From: Flabesymbios commensalis
Lineage: Eukaryota; Annelida; Polychaeta; Terebellida; Flabelligeridae
Reading direction: 5' to 3'
DNA length: 64,000 nt
NCBI GenBank assembly: GCA_964017125.1
Contig: OZ024915.1
Span: 20,111,970 to 20,175,969, forward strand
Below are positions 41,491 through 52,938 of this stretch, piece after piece. The notes beneath the pieces were generated by a model. That model searched no databases. It worked only from the letters and a program-made list of their open reading frames with translations, and was not told the origin of the DNA. The translations under genes were made by a program, and so were the position numbers. Numbering within the stretch: the first letter of the stretch is position 1; the number at the start of each line of letters is the position of its first letter.

Positions 41491-42334
41491 TGGAAATACA
41501 TGTACCACCGGAATAATCATGACAAAGTGTGATGACCGCTACGTTTAAAACAGCAAACTTCGTGATGTACGCACATCATCGCAATTTGATATATACTCCC
41601 AGTTCAAACATGGGCCACCATTAATTGGACACCAGCCCAGCGCTAGACACATCAGCCCAGCATTGCGCCACAGTTAGATCGACATTTCCCGTCCACATCC
41701 AGGCCTCTCACGACATCAAAGTATAAAACAACACCTGAACAAAACGGCAAAGCGACGATTCAACATTGCCCCAACGCCGGCGGGGTGAGCGAGCACGACG
41801 ACAAACGCTAAAATTGGGAGAGAACGTGTCATTTCTCTGCCCATTTTAGAGCATTGCGTCAGTGTGAAGAATAATCATGCAGATTATTGTAACTTAACGC
41901 TGCATGGCAGGTAGGAAACATAAATATAGGAAATATCACCTTCACATAAAAAGTGCATGTAAATAACGCGTAGTCTTACGCCTGACGTAGGTATTGTTGC
42001 ATGCTTGATCAGTCACCTGTTTGCCGAATAGACATGTTAGACGTTCTTTATTATTTGCAAAGCTGAATGTGGAGCAAAACATGCAGCGATTAGAAAAATA
42101 AGCTGCTTTGAATAAGTTTTCATATCCTATAAACATGATAAAGGTTAAACATGGTAAAGGATCTAGCAAGTATTGTCTTTTCAAATTATAAATGATAAAA
42201 TCTATATCTCTCCGACTCTGGATCTGTAAATACACAACTGCCACCCCTGACTTTTGCACAGTCAGATACATTGTATATTATGCACAACCATGATGGCCGG
42301 CATGAACAGCTAATTCAATTAGAAAAAAAGTCTC
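41491..42334. other. No gene seen; decayed FB traces at 41610-41700
   Basis: GGACACCAGCCCAGCGCTAG and CATCAGCCCAGCATTGCGCC look like FB arms without tips. The 109-codon minus-strand frame at 42271-41942 has no recognisable features. Confidence 0.45.
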
Positions 42335-42415
42335 AGTAGCTCTCACGCAAGTTGTGAATCGTGGTCAAGAGACACAACTTAAATCAAGTGAATATATCAC
42401 GTTCAAGTTAAAATA
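42335..42415. mobile_element. TTAA-A hairpin fragment
   Basis: CTCACGCAAGTTGTGAATCG / AAGAGACACAACTTAAATCA with flanks lost. Confidence 0.55.
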
Positions 42416-42580
42416 ATTAATCATTTTTGTTTCTTCCTCACTGCTGGGGTTTTTTTCGGTGGGCGGATATCTTGAGACATTTTCCAAGCAAAAGTGACTA
42501 GTCTTCCGTAAGATAATGATATATTATTGTATGGTTACGATGCTCACAATCAGCGGAGTAGGTAGCCTTGTGTATCTTAA

Positions 42581-42811
42581 CCCTTTGCCTGCTGATCACG
42601 ACTATTATTGTTTTTAACCTATTTTATCAGGCAGCCAAATCACTGTTTTTGGCAATGAAATGTGTTTCTAAACATCCAAGATTTGCAAATATTGGTGCTC
42701 AAGTTAAACAAATATGAGTGATTTTCAATCACTTGAAGTTGTGGATCGCGGTAGCGGAACACAACTTCAAGTGGGTGAAAATGTAAATGATTTAACTTAG
42801 TAGGATAAAGG
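42581..42811 (+). mobile_element. TTAA-A foldback MITE (good reference copy)
   Basis: TTAA 42577-42580 and 42812-42815. CCCTTTGCCTGCTGATCACG, then AATCACTGTTTTTGGCAATG, AAACAAATATGAGTGATTTT, hairpin CACTTGAAGTTGTGGATCGC / GGAACACAACTTCAAGTG, then TTAACTTAGTAGGATAAAGG. Confidence 0.9.
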
Positions 42812-42869
42812 TTAAACTAATATATATTTCTTATATTAAATGTATTAATCATCATATTGTGTATTAATC

Positions 42870-43220
42870 ATGTTAATCAGATATTTTAAATCACACGTTT
42901 GTACAATACTATGCGCCACAGAGATGAAACAATTAGTTGATTATAGACTTCAGATTAGTCAAAATATATCCAAGTCTAAAATTAGAAAAAACTATCATTA
43001 TTCTGCTACTCTTGCAGCTCCGCCTCCTATAGTAAACACTGAAATAAATTTATGCCAGGAAAAATATATTTCAAACATCCAACTTAATAAATTAAAATAT
43101 AACTTCATATTCGCTGTCGAAAATAACGCGTCAAAAGTTAAAAACCCTACCTATTTCTACAGCAGAATATGTTCCATTACAGGGGAAACCAAGTTTTACA
43201 AACATGTACGAAGTGTATGA
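42870..43220 (+). CDS. Orphan open frame, 116 codons, probably chance
   Basis: Opens with MLIRYFKSHVCTILCATEMK and is Lys/Asn-rich. No domain, signal peptide or splice context is recognisable, and the DNA is as AT-rich as its surroundings. Listed because it is the longest open frame outside repeats in the right half. Confidence 0.12.
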   Translation: MLIRYFKSHVCTILCATEMKQLVDYRLQISQNISKSKIRKNYHYSATLAAPPPIVNTEINLCQEKYISNIQLNKLKYNFIFAVENNASKVKNPTYFYSRICSITGETKFYKHVRSV

Positions 43221-43421
43221 TCTGTGTTGATGAAATAAAATCGCTCCCGATGAACTCAATTAATTACTTTATTTTAACGTATTTTTTGCCCACGTACTAA
43301 CATGACGTACGCCCCAATGTGTGATGGATATGTACCGTAATTAAAGTAATTGAAGAAATAATGCGAGTGTTGTTAAAGTCATAAAATATACCGGTGATTC
43401 TAGAGAAATGGGTGTTATTAA

Positions 43422-43640
43422 CCCTTTAATCGCCAAATTATTTAATTTTAACTTTCATCCATCGCAAATTATTTAATTGTAATTTTTCACCCACTTGAAG
43501 TTGTGTCTCGCTGACGCGATCCACAACTTCAAGTGAGTGAAAATTATTCAGATTTGATCAAATAGAAGTCAACGATTTAAAAATTGCTGAACAATGATGT
43601 CACGTTTTTGAAAATATTTGAAAGCTGACGCAGTGAGTCT
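43422..43640 (-). mobile_element. TTAA-A foldback MITE, GCGTCAGCG subtype
   Basis: TTAA 43418-43421, CCCTTTAATCGCCAAATTAT, a short internal repeat of AAATTATTTAATT, hairpin CACTTGAAGTTGTGTCTCGC / GCGATCCACAACTTCAAGTG. Right limit unclear. Confidence 0.75.
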
Positions 43641-44571
43641 CAATATTTTTGTAAGATACTGGCGTTATAGAAGTCACTATCTGATTATATTATATATATA
43701 CATTTTATAAAACCAAATCGTTTCGCATCGCATCAATTACCTAAGGATTAAAACACTTAGTAGGGATGCGATTATAAAACTATCAGGTAAACTTAAACAT
43801 ATGATAAACACAGGTCACACGCGTGACTTTAACATGTCCATTAATAACAGTAATGAGGTATCTTAATATGGAATTTGGAGCGGTGTCAACTATTAGTTCA
43901 AACACCATTAGCTCAAACTGTTCATGTTAAATATTAAATGATGTACACTTGAGATGAATACTAATGCAGTTAGCTGACCTTTAGGATTAATAATAAGCAC
44001 TAATTTGTTTAAAGTGTGTGCTAATTTCAAGCTGGCCACCAAGATTTTTCATCAAAGTTCTATAGATAACGTCATATAACCATGATAACGATTCTTCACT
44101 GATCATACATGTACTAAGTACGTACCCATAACCATGACAATATTTAGAGCTAACTTCAACTTAACACCCATTTAAAATAGTTATAACTCCCAAGTTGGAT
44201 TAAAATTACACTGATCTTACATAAACATGATAAAGGATCAAACATAAAGGACAAACACGTGTCGCTTTACAGTATGTATCCTTGGTCCCTTTAAACGGTC
44301 AAATACTAATGGAATAGCTTGATATAGATACACTGCGGGGAACAAACCCTGGTCTGAAAGCACATGTGCTTTTCATCACTCTGTGATAACCGTGGTAACC
44401 ATCAAGATAAGACAGTGGTTGAATTACATAATTTGCCAGGGAGTAATTCACAGATCCCATTGAACAAGATACGCTGGAACAGCGCCGTTTGAAACAACAT
44501 TGTATCGGCGTTATTTCACTCATTAGAGCGGCAACCCCACATCTCTCACCAATGGCAATGGACACACAGAG
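43641..44571. other. No gene seen
   Basis: AT-rich with no exon-like signal or repeat that I recognise. Confidence 0.45.
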
Positions 44572-44640
44572 TTGGGTAAACGTTGAATCAACGTCGTATA
44601 CGTTGATTCAACGCTGCCACAACGTCGTGATGGGGGTAAG
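44572..44640. mobile_element. Foldback element, GTTGAATCAACGTC variant
   Basis: GGGTAAACGTTGAATCAACG / TACGTTGATTCAACGCTGCC ... ACGTCGTGATGGGGGT. Core shared with 10853-10931. Confidence 0.7.
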
Positions 44641-44859
44641 AGACCGATAAAATTGGCCAATGTATCAAGTGTTTGATGGAGGATTAATCTGCAAAAATCT
44701 AACAACAGATATGCCATCTATCGTTGTGCAAAAAAACTACATTCAAAATCTGTAACAAGATAGCGTATGACCCTGATGACCTAAGATTAAGTCAAAATGG
44801 AGATAAAGATAATAAGGACTAAGGTGCTTTTGTTTAAAGCCATTATCGGTTCAAAATAT

Positions 44860-45485
44860 TTTCTGTGTGTGTGTGGGGGGGGGGGGGACTGGGGGGGATT
44901 GGTGGTGGCCATTGAAAATTTCAATAAAATCACATGCACATTTCCAGATGGTGGATAATGTGATTGTACAATGTGAATTATTACTGACATCAATTTTTCA
45001 TTTTTTGCGCCCATTTTGAATTTTGGTAGCATCTTCAAAAAATCACTTGCACACACCAATGTTGCTAGGAATGTGATGTTAAAGTTTTTGCGCCCCCCCC
45101 CCCAAAAAAAAAGTTGATCTGTGGCGGCCATTTTGAATTTCAGTAAAACCTTGAAAAAGTCACCTGCACATCTCCATATCGTGGGGAATGTCATAGTAAA
45201 ATTTGAATAATTTCTGACTTTAACATACATGTTTAAGTTTTAGGGTTTTTGCGCCCACAAAAAAAATTCAGTGTTGACCTCTGGTAGCCATTTTGAATTT
45301 TGGTAGCATCTCCAAAAAATACTCCCATATCCCCATGTTGCTAGGAATGTGATATTAAAATTCCAAAAAAAATGACCAGAAGTTTTTGAGTTTCTGCGCC
45401 CACAAGAAAACGTGACGACGGACGCCAGACGCCGGACGGAATCATGGCGCGACTAAAATCTCCCTTCCCGTACGGGCGGGGGATA
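44860..45485. repeat. Degenerate tandem repeat (GCGCCCATTTTGAATTTTGG units)
   Basis: About four units of 120-150 bp, each with GGCCATTTTGAATTTYRGTA, ATCTCCAAAAAATCAC, CACATYBCCATGTTGC and GGAATGTGATRTTAAA. It ends with ACGGACGCCAGACGCCGGAC and GGCGGGGGATAAAAAGT. The end-block type (GACGGACGCCGGACG... then GGGAGTAAAAA) is like that of the GGCCGATGGTCGGCC family. Long C and G runs occur. Confidence 0.7.
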
Positions 45486-46407
45486 AAAAGTGTAGGTTAA
45501 ATTCGCTTCACCAACCTGGCATACTCGATCGGACGCGGTGCTAATGAAATACGCTACGAATCTGTGAATCACTCATTTCCCATCTAAACATGCTCTAGAC
45601 TGAATGAGTTCAATAATACAGCCACATTTAAATACATGTAATTAAAAACGTTAAAACCAAATCCAAATGTATATATTCAACACTTTCAGTCACAAAACAA
45701 TTCATTAATTACAATTTAAACACAGACGAAGAATCAAATTCTAGTGGATACAATTGGCTAAATGACTCCGAAAATTAGTACGTATAGCCTGTGGAACAGT
45801 TATTAGGTAGCAGCAAACAAATAATATAATATGTAAACACGTCCCACTTCTATAGTAAGAGTCATTAATAACAACTGGAAAAACGACAGATCTGAGATCA
45901 CAAAGCTCATTCTTTGAGAACTTCCTCTTTATCACTGATAACATTGTGATAAGGCTGTCAGTCTAATATGATATATAGTGATGTATGATAACCCCTTGTT
46001 TAAAACAGCTTAGATAACGAGTCACTTTTTATTCGCCAATTAATTATGTTAGAGTTTGAATCGCTAACGCAATTTCCAGCTTCAACTGATGACTACAAAA
46101 TCATGGCTCAAAAAACGAATCTGCCAAATTAAGACTCATTTACCATGTTTACCACAGAATTTTGCATCCGAATTTGTTATACATGTTATAGTACCAGCCG
46201 AATTCACGAAGGTCAACAAATACATATGGTATTAGCGCCTGATATAAAATGATAAGTGGAGCTTTTAAGTCGAATTGTTGAATAATTGTGGAACGTCTTT
46301 TTGAATGAGATATATGTGCCTTTTTCGAAATCATCCAGAGGGTTTTTATGTTGAACACATATGCGAAGTATCACGACAATCAACTGAAATACGTGAGCCA
46401 ATCGCGC
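45486..46407. other. No gene seen; TTAA-E hairpin trace at 46040-46100
   Basis: GTTTGAATCGCTAACGCAAT / TTTCCAGCTTCAACTGATGA is a half-lost family-E hairpin. Otherwise AT-rich. Confidence 0.45.
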
Positions 46408-46702
46408 TTATAAAAGAATGGGAGTTTTAGGCCACCTTTGTGCAAATATAGTATAAACTGGGCCAGGAGAACAGCCTGGGGATGGTGAGATGAATGAGAC
46501 GACACTGTCCTCCAGACACGGGACTCGAAACTCGAACCCTGGTGGTCTGAGGCCGAGCACGCTAATTCTCGGTCACGGGAGTTCCCCACGATATTGAATC
46601 TTTACAAGTGAGCGAAGAAGAAACATTTCGTTGCTTTGAAACTTGAATGCCAGACTTTCCAAGCAGGCAGCCTTAACCACTGCACCAGGGCCCCTGCCCA
46701 AT
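46408..46702 (-). mobile_element. Tandem-tRNA-like SINE, complete, 9-bp target duplication
   Basis: Flanked by CAATCGCGC (46399-46407 and 46703-46711). Minus-strand head GGGGCCCTGGTGCAGTGGTT with its B-box segment partly deleted, then GACCGAGAATTAGCGTGCTC ... GGGTTCGAGTTTCGAGTCC, then GTGGCCTAAAACTCCCATTC. Confidence 0.87.
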
Positions 46703-46790
46703 CAATCGCGCGTATATATGTTATAAGGGACTGCGGGTTGACAGACGTCATGGGGACGACAGAAGGCTAGACTTCAGGGCCCGTATTCTC

Positions 46791-46878
46791 GTACAAGTTA
46801 CGATATATCGTAGGCTTCTGATTGGTCGAGATGGCCATCTCGACCAATCAGAAGCCTACGATATATCGTAACTTGTAC
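46791..46878. repeat. 88-bp perfect palindrome with inverted CCAAT motifs
   Basis: GTACAAGTTACGATATATCG ... GATTGGTCGAGATGG is followed immediately by its exact complement, 44-bp arms with no spacer and no mismatch. Each arm has ATTGGTCGAGAT (CCAAT box) and CGATATATCG, itself a palindrome. Preceded by CCCGTATTCTC, a block also found at 8885-8900 and 47936-47945. Confidence 0.97.
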
Positions 46879-47100
46879 TCCAGTTAAATTGGCCGAGCAC
46901 TATCACCATGCAATCCCTGGGTTCTCCTGGGGTTGCATGGTGATTGTACTCAAGGTAATAGTACTGAAGGGTTCTTTTTGAAGAAACTATATTGTTTAGA
47001 GTGTATGGACAATGGACATACCAAGCCACACTAACTAGGTCGTTAGTGTATTAAATCTATCACCAGGGCCGCTCTACTCATAACAAGTGACTGGATCTTA

Positions 47101-47145
47101 GGAATGTGATTGGTCGAGACGAGCCTCTCCACCAATCACATGCCT
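47101..47145. repeat. CCAAT-palindrome relative
   Basis: GGAATGTGATTGGTCGAGAC / CTCTCCACCAATCACATGCC inverted arms. Confidence 0.7.
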
Positions 47146-47150
47146 CAGGC

Positions 47151-47606
47151 CGGGATTAATCACCCTGAGCATACCGACTCAGGTGAGTGAGCAATCCGAT
47201 TTTGAGTCGTTTGAGGTAAAAGTGTCGCCATCTCCTAAACTTGTCCTCGGACCAAGTCTGGCATCCTATCCTCGACCAATGAAAAATTGGCTCACACTGT
47301 CCCGTGACAAAATCAACCAATCACTGCCGTCATTCCGTTGTCACTCGGTAAAATGGTTTTTAGATAAAGAATTCTGTGTAAATCTTACCTTGGTCTTTTA
47401 CTGGTTGTATAAGTCCTAGTCAGCAGCACTGGTTAATCCACACTATGTCCATCAGTAACGTCCACAGGTGCAGCGCGTAACGTCCACAAGTCCACTGTCA
47501 ACAAAAGACAAACAATAGCAGGCTAATCGTCAAGTATATTGCTTTTCTAAACCTCTCCACTTTCAACTTTGATCGCTCGCCAGAATACACTCGCGCGCAA
47601 TGGTGC
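47151..47606. other. No gene supported; isolated splice-like sites
   Basis: A plus-strand CTCAG|GTGAGT at 47181-47190 and a minus-strand CAAG|GTAAGA near 47389 look like donors, but no partner exon is seen. Confidence 0.35.
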
Positions 47607-47650
47607 TTCAATAATGTGCCAACGTCGGAGACGTTGGCACATTATTGAAA
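47607..47650. repeat. Short perfect hairpin, FB-like core
   Basis: TTCAATAATGTGCCAACGTC, loop GGAG, then the exact complement. Probably the centre of an FB-type element. Confidence 0.8.
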
Positions 47651-47934
47651 CAACATTGTTTCTGCGGCATATAATGAATCTTCAAATGTGCACAGGGTTA
47701 CGGTGATGAGCAGGGGGCTAATATCGTGTCTCTTCAGATGGTAAAGTACTAATGTAATAACTGATTAGTGGAGAATAGCCTGCTTATAATTATACTGTTA
47801 CAGATACGTGTTATGCATCTTGCCGCATCCGGTCTGACAGTCAGACCACTGGTACTGACAACTTGATAGATGAAAATGCGTGTTTTGTGGATGACTGCAT
47901 GACTGCCAAATTAGTCATTATCATTCAGGGCACG

Positions 47935-48000
47935 TATTCTCGTACAAGTGAAGATATATCGCCGGCTTTGGATTGGTTCATCTCGACCAATCCGAAGCTG
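47935..48000. repeat. CCAAT-palindrome relative, diverged
   Basis: TCTCGTACAAGTGAAGATAT then GGCTTTGGATTGGTTCATCT and CGACCAATCCGAAGC. Same parts as 46791-46878, with arms no longer matched. Confidence 0.65.
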
Positions 48001-48137
48001 TGCAAAGCCAAAAGGCAATGACTGCTTACTTGTTAAGTGAACGGTTACTTCATTTTGGCTTTACCTGGCAGCATATATTTATGTGAATAGAAAGACACAA
48101 AATAGCCGATCAGGCTAGGGAATATGAACCGGATCAT

Positions 48138-48390
48138 CAGTGGAGGATCCAGAGGGGGGCGCCCCCCCCCCCCCCCCCCGTTCAGGGTCACGAAAAAAAC
48201 CACGATCATTTCGGCCAAAATATGCTTCAGAATGCGTCATTCGAGGCCTTAGATTTCAAAATTTTTAGGGGAGCATGCTCCCGGACAGCTCTATAAGGTA
48301 AATAACAGGCTGGCTTTGCCAGCTGTGGTGAGTATAAATTCCTGAAAAAAATCGGCGCCCCCCCGTCTGTCAATTCCTGGATCCGCCTAG
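48138..48390. mobile_element. Short DNA transposon with GGATCCAG ends
   Basis: Left CAGTGGAGGATCCAGAGGGG plus a C/G-run; right (complement) CTAGGCGGATCCAGGAATTG plus GACGGGGGGGCGC. The GCGGATCCAGG...GGGGGGCGC end is typical of a widespread MITE type. 253 bp, no coding. A 17-base C run lies at 48163-48179. Confidence 0.72.
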
Positions 48391-48838
48391 TCATTTTACA
48401 TTTAATTCTTCGATTAGATACAGTATGCGAATTTTTACTGCATCATCACTATCGATTTTCTAATCAACATTACAAGCGTGTGTATACCCCTATAATGTTA
48501 TACACTTTACCCTTTAAGGCTACATGTAGCAAACGTACAAGTACTCTACACTGATATTGTACATTCAGCTATGAGCCATCGCCAGAAATAGAATATCAGA
48601 TCAGCCAGATAAAAAAGTGCTTAGCTAAGTTAGGTGCAAGTTAATAGTGTATAAATTATACAAGCAGATGGTTTTGTCAAAATCAGATAAGTACGAGTAC
48701 GAAATAAAACCTGGAACCTTGTCAAGTACTGTTGCGGTTTTCAAATTCTCGGTTGCACCGTGGCATAAAATGCATACAAAATTTCAAATACCGAATTTGT
48801 CCAGCGTATTGTGCTCACAAAAAGTGGTTAATAATTGA

Positions 48839-49068
48839 CCCTTAAGCTGCCGATATTTTTCGGACTATTTTTCATTCATTTGAAGCTGGAATTGCTAACG
48901 CAATTACCGGCTTCAAATGACGAAAAATATTTATGTTTATGCGAAAATATAAGTAATCGTTAGATTAACTAAGTATCTACCACAACGCATTTTATCAATT
49001 AGAGTTCAATTTATTCGGTATAAAATCTGCTTGGAAACGCATATCATACGGTTCCGGCAGCATAAGGG
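48839..49068 (+). mobile_element. TTAA-E foldback MITE, TTGA flanks
   Basis: TTGA at 48835-48838 and 49069-49072 (mutated or variant TTAA). Ends CCCTTAAGCTGCC and GGCAGCATAAGGG. Hairpin CATTTGAAGCTGGAATTGCT / TTACCGGCTTCAAATGACG with GCTAACGC. Confidence 0.82.
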
Positions 49069-49342
49069 TTGAGAAACGACCTTAATCTTAGTGCACTGCA
49101 CTCACGGTGAATACATATAAGCAAATAGTATTAGCGTATCGTGCCGAGGAGAAGATGTAATTAAACACGCCCGCGGTGACCCCAGGTTACGGAACAACCC
49201 TGACCATCTTCAAACCTAAATATTACCCAGCGCAAAGTAACGTAGCGTAACGTGCTTCAAACGTTTTACAAACACAGTTAAACACGACTGTGCAACCCAT
49301 CGTATGGCAGTTTCATAATAATGTGGTGACCGTGACCATTAA

Positions 49343-49745
49343 GGGGCCACCATTTAACTAATAGGGGGGAGGCTGGAGCTTTTGATTTGGACAAAATATT
49401 TATTTCACCTCCTGTCTGCTACTTTTTATTTCACAAAATGCCTCAAGTAAAATATTTATTCCACTTTCTTAAAATTAATTCTTTATGTCTACAAAGTTTA
49501 ATCCCAAACTATGCTTAGTATTGATGTGGGAGCCAAGGAGACGAGTGGAGAGAGGCTTCATAAATATGAGCGTCATTTAATTATTCCGAGCGAAGCGAGG
49601 CCAATTTTTTTAAAAGGGCCATGGATATTTATTCACAGCATGTCCTTCAGAGAATTATTTATTTCATGAAAAATCGGTCTCAAAATATTTATTTTAAAAA
49701 TACTCCAGCCCGCCCCTCCCCCCTGGAGATTGAATGGTGGCTCCC
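49343..49745. mobile_element. About 400-bp DNA element, GGGGCCACCATT ends
   Basis: Left GGGGCCACCATTTAAC, GGGGGGAGGCTGGAGCTTTT; right complement GGAGCCACCATTCAATCTCC, GGGAGGGGCGGGCTGGAGTA. Interior has repeated AAAATATTTATTTCA motifs. Shorter relative at 54175-54342. Confidence 0.78.
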
Positions 49746-50160
49746 TCAACTGCATTTTCTGGCAAGCACGATACGCATCAAAACAGCCATGATGAGCTTA
49801 TACATGTTATAGTGCTTACACAAAAGGAGCAGACGGATGGACAAGAATACCAACGCACAGAACAAGGAAATTCAATATTAAGTTTCCTTGCACAGACAGA
49901 GAAAGGGTAATTCTTCGTTCTTCGAAGTTGGGTGGGGATCTAAAGGTACAGACTGTATAGACAAACTAGAAGGGTCTAGTTTTTTGTGAACAAAAAACTA
50001 GAGTCTCCCCTCCAGCAGCATAACCATAAAGGTTGATAGCTGATACATGTAGTGTCAATGGCTTTTGTAATTAATGTTATTAAATGGCTCCTGTGGACAG
50101 TAGAGACTATGCATTAGGCGGTTTTCTATTCCGTTTTGGTGCGAAACACTTGTCAACACT
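49746..50160. other. No gene seen
   Basis: A short hairpin CTAGTTTTTTGTGAAC / GTTCACAAAAAACTAG-like pair at 49976-50000. Nothing else. Confidence 0.45.
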
Positions 50161-50256
50161 CCCAGCAAACACGACGTTGACCCAATGCTGGCCCACCGTC
50201 TACGACGCTGGCCCAGCATCAAACCAGCACTGGTTTAACGCCTCGTGTTTGCTAGA
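50161..50256. mobile_element. FB foldback element
   Basis: CCCAGCAAACACGACGTTGA ... TTAACGCCTCGTGTTTGCTA with CCACCGTCTACGACGCTGG centre. Confidence 0.85.
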
Positions 50257-50312
50257 CTAGCTGCGTTCAGCTGGTCAAGTATTGCTTAATACTGCTTGCG
50301 ACTATTACAAGC

Positions 50313-50362
50313 CGACATCGACCCAATGTCTGTTAAATGTTGGGCCAGCGTCGCCGGTGCTG
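50313..50362. mobile_element. FB foldback fragment
   Basis: CGACATCGACCCAATGTCTG ... GTTGGGCCAGCGTCGCCGGT, one half only. Confidence 0.5.
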
Positions 50363-51005
50363 GCCAGTATCCATTCAGTCCTAGTCAGTCCCTCATGCTG
50401 AGGTATCTGCATGTTTGTTATTTGTTAGTTTTTTAACTTTTTTTTTCAGATTTCATATATAATTATATACATTCACAGTACATACAATATACAGTACAGA
50501 ACAAAAGAAAACAAGACAATACGTAAAGTGAAAAAAAAATTCAGACATCCAAATGAATAGAGCTTACAACACCCACCCACCCCCCTATCCGATTTTTTTT
50601 TTGAAACCAATCTCCGACATGGACAGAAAACTTAGTACATGTAGTGGCGGGAGACGAGTAAAGTGCAGTTTTGAGACAGTATTTTGACAGTATTTAATAC
50701 CCAAAAATCATCAAAGATTTTAATTTTTGGGGGGGTTTTCCAATTTTCTATTTTCTATACAAAATGGCCCTAGACCCACCCACCCACTTTCAAATTTATT
50801 TTGGATGTTTTGAATTTTTTTAACTTTGCAACATCCCTAAGACATGATAAAAAAAACAGAACGAAAACAAAAATATGCTACATCTATTTGAAGTGTTTTT
50901 ACGTGGTTATTATCTGGTTAGTTAATAAGAATTAAAAAAAGAAGTAATATTATAATCACGATAATATAAAAGTTCAAAATCTATATTTTTTTCATCATCT
51001 GATCA
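50363..51005. other. No gene seen
   Basis: AT-rich with CACCCACCCACCC-type short runs at 50571-50582 and 50776-50788. No feature supported. Confidence 0.45.
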
Positions 51006-51102
51006 CCCAGCAAACAAAAGAAAAAAGCTCAATACCGATTCAATGCCGGTCCACCGCCTACGACGCCGGCCCGGCACCAAATCAACACTAGGCCAATACA
51101 TG
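51006..51102. mobile_element. FB foldback element
   Basis: CCCAGCAAACAAAAGAAAAA ... GGCCAATACATGG; centre CCACCGCCTACGACGCCGG. Confidence 0.75.
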
Positions 51103-51149
51103 GAGTCTAATGAGCAATAGCCCCTATCGTCATCACAACAAAACAAGAT

Positions 51150-51450
51150 ATACGACCACCCAGTACAACGCCGATCCATCGCCGAAGACTGTGGGTCAGC
51201 ACTGTACCAACACCGGGCGAAAGCTTCGTGCCTGTCGGGACGATCAAAACCCATATACTCACAAAAGGTACCTGCATGTTGGCGGTACTCATGGTACTGT
51301 GACGATGCTTTGAACCAAAGCTGGGTTAATGTTGGCCCGCCGTCTGTGACGCTGGCCCACATTCAGCGTGGCGTCGAACACGACACGGTAAACCAATACT
51401 GGGCTAATGTTGGATCAGCGTCGTAGACGGTGGGCCAACAATAGCCCTCT
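51150..51450. mobile_element. Cluster of three decayed FB copies
   Basis: CCCAGTACAACGCCGATCCA (51159), AAGCTGGGTTAATGTTGGCC (51308) and ACCAATACTGGGCTAATGTT (51392), each with a CGTCTGTGACG- or CGTCGTAGACG-type centre. Confidence 0.65.
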
Positions 51451-51524
51451 ATAGACATGATAGAGGGGCAGATATAATATATATAGAGTGTTAGAGCTGT
51501 CATCAGCCGACTTGACAAATGAAA

Positions 51525-51695
51525 TAAAATGAATCGGGCTTTAGGCCACTTTTGTTCACATACAGGCTAAATAAAAATTGGGCCAGGATAACCTCCTGAG
51601 GATGGTGAGATGACACTACCCTCCAGACACAAGATTCAAAATCCAAACCCTGGAGGTCTAAGGCCGAGCACGCTACCTCTCGGTCACGGAGGATC
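51525..51695 (-). mobile_element. Tandem-tRNA-like SINE, 5'-truncated
   Basis: Minus strand: GACCGAGAGGTAGCGTGCTC ... TTGGATTTTGAATC ... GTGGCCTAAAGCCCGATTC, then a CATTTTATTTCATTTG tail. The first tRNA-like unit is absent. Confidence 0.82.
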
Positions 51696-51832
51696 CCCAG
51701 AATAATAGTTTGCTGTAGAGAATACTACTCCACTTCGTTCCGATGTCCCCGCCAAAGGACACGTCACCGAAACGAGACGATGTCTCCGTGTTGAGGGAAT
51801 AGAAACCTGATATTGCTTTTAACCCTTTAACC

Positions 51833-52053
51833 GCCGGTGCCGCATATATTCGGGTTTCCATTTTTTATTAAGCACCACATTTTAAATATGTTAAAGATAC
51901 AATGTGACATCAACCAGCAAGATTTGAAAAGGGTTGACCTCTATTTTGTCAAATCTGAATATTTTTCACTCACCTGAAGTTGTGGATCGCGTCAGCGAGA
52001 CACAACTTCCAAGTGGGTGAAAATTCAAATTGAATAATTTCGCGGTTAAAGGG
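51833..52053 (+). mobile_element. TTAA-A foldback MITE, GCGTCAGCG subtype
   Basis: TTAA 51829-51832 and 52054-52057. CCCTTTAACCGCCGGTGCCG ... CACCTGAAGTTGTGGATCGC / GCGAGACACAACTTCCAAGT ... TTTCGCGGTTAAAGGG. Best-preserved copy of this subtype. Confidence 0.9.
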
Positions 52054-52057
52054 TTAA

Positions 52058-52725
52058 ACCCACGCGGCAGGTGACAGCTGTAGCAAAACGTCTCTACCAA
52101 TTGTGCTACTTTTTTCTCCAGCACATTGACAACGAGTAAAAAACATTCCATTTTGCGACACAGCTGCTCTTTTTATGGTGATAAAACATATGATACAACT
52201 TTTCTCCGAAGCAATCAGCTGTAATGTACAGTCTAGCAGTAGTATTCTGCTCATTTTATTTTATCGCAATATTGCACATCAATATAGAATAGAATCCGAT
52301 TTATTTATCTAGATCATGATACATATAATTATGATTTGACAACCAAATAATATTTTCAAACTGAAAAATAAAAAGTTACTGAAGTTTAGTTTACTTATAT
52401 TAAGTATATATCGACACACTATCGATACATTTCTTAAAGATGTTAATTAGAAACATAATAAATCGTGGTATTTTTACCAAATAGTTTAATTCAGTTCAAA
52501 GGAACTGCGATGTGATACAAGAAACGGCAACACAATGTTTTCGTGCGCTAAACAGGTAGATACAGCACTGCGCACTGTGTAGAGATGCAGCACTGCACAA
52601 TGTGTATGGACACTTCTCCTGTCTTCTCTTTGACTCTCCTCTTGATCTTCAACTACTCAACGCATCCCTGACCTAGGTATTAAAGGGTCGTAATTGCCAC
52701 TTTGTATAGTGGCAGATACAACCTT
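52058..52725. other. No gene seen
   Basis: AT-rich. A tail-like AGAATAGAATCCGATTTATT at 52287-52306 may mark the 3' end of an old retroposon, without a body I can recognise. Confidence 0.4.
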
Positions 52726-52729
52726 TTAA

Positions 52730-52938
52730 TCCTTTCAGCGCGGGGATCGACTTTAGACGTCAGATTCTGACATCTGAAGTCGATTCCCGCTCTGTAAGAG
52801 TAAAATATTTATAATGGCCGTATGCCCATAACATAGGTATTCAAATGAAAAGAGCTAACCACGACGTTTATGATGATTTCAAATCGAAAAAACCTTTGGT
52901 CTCCATGATTTATATAAAGATATTTCAGGGTTTCAATG
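52730..52938 (-). mobile_element. TTAA-B foldback MITE
   Basis: TTAA 52726-52729, TCCTTTCAGCGCGGGGATCG, hairpin GACGTCAGATTCTGAC reduced, right arm CATAGGTATTCAAATGAAAA ... ATATTTCAGGGTTTCAATGG. Confidence 0.78.

Noticed and set aside
47181-47395. Consensus-like splice donors on both strands as exons of a new gene
   Set aside because: No matching acceptor or coding stretch; at this length such sites occur by chance.
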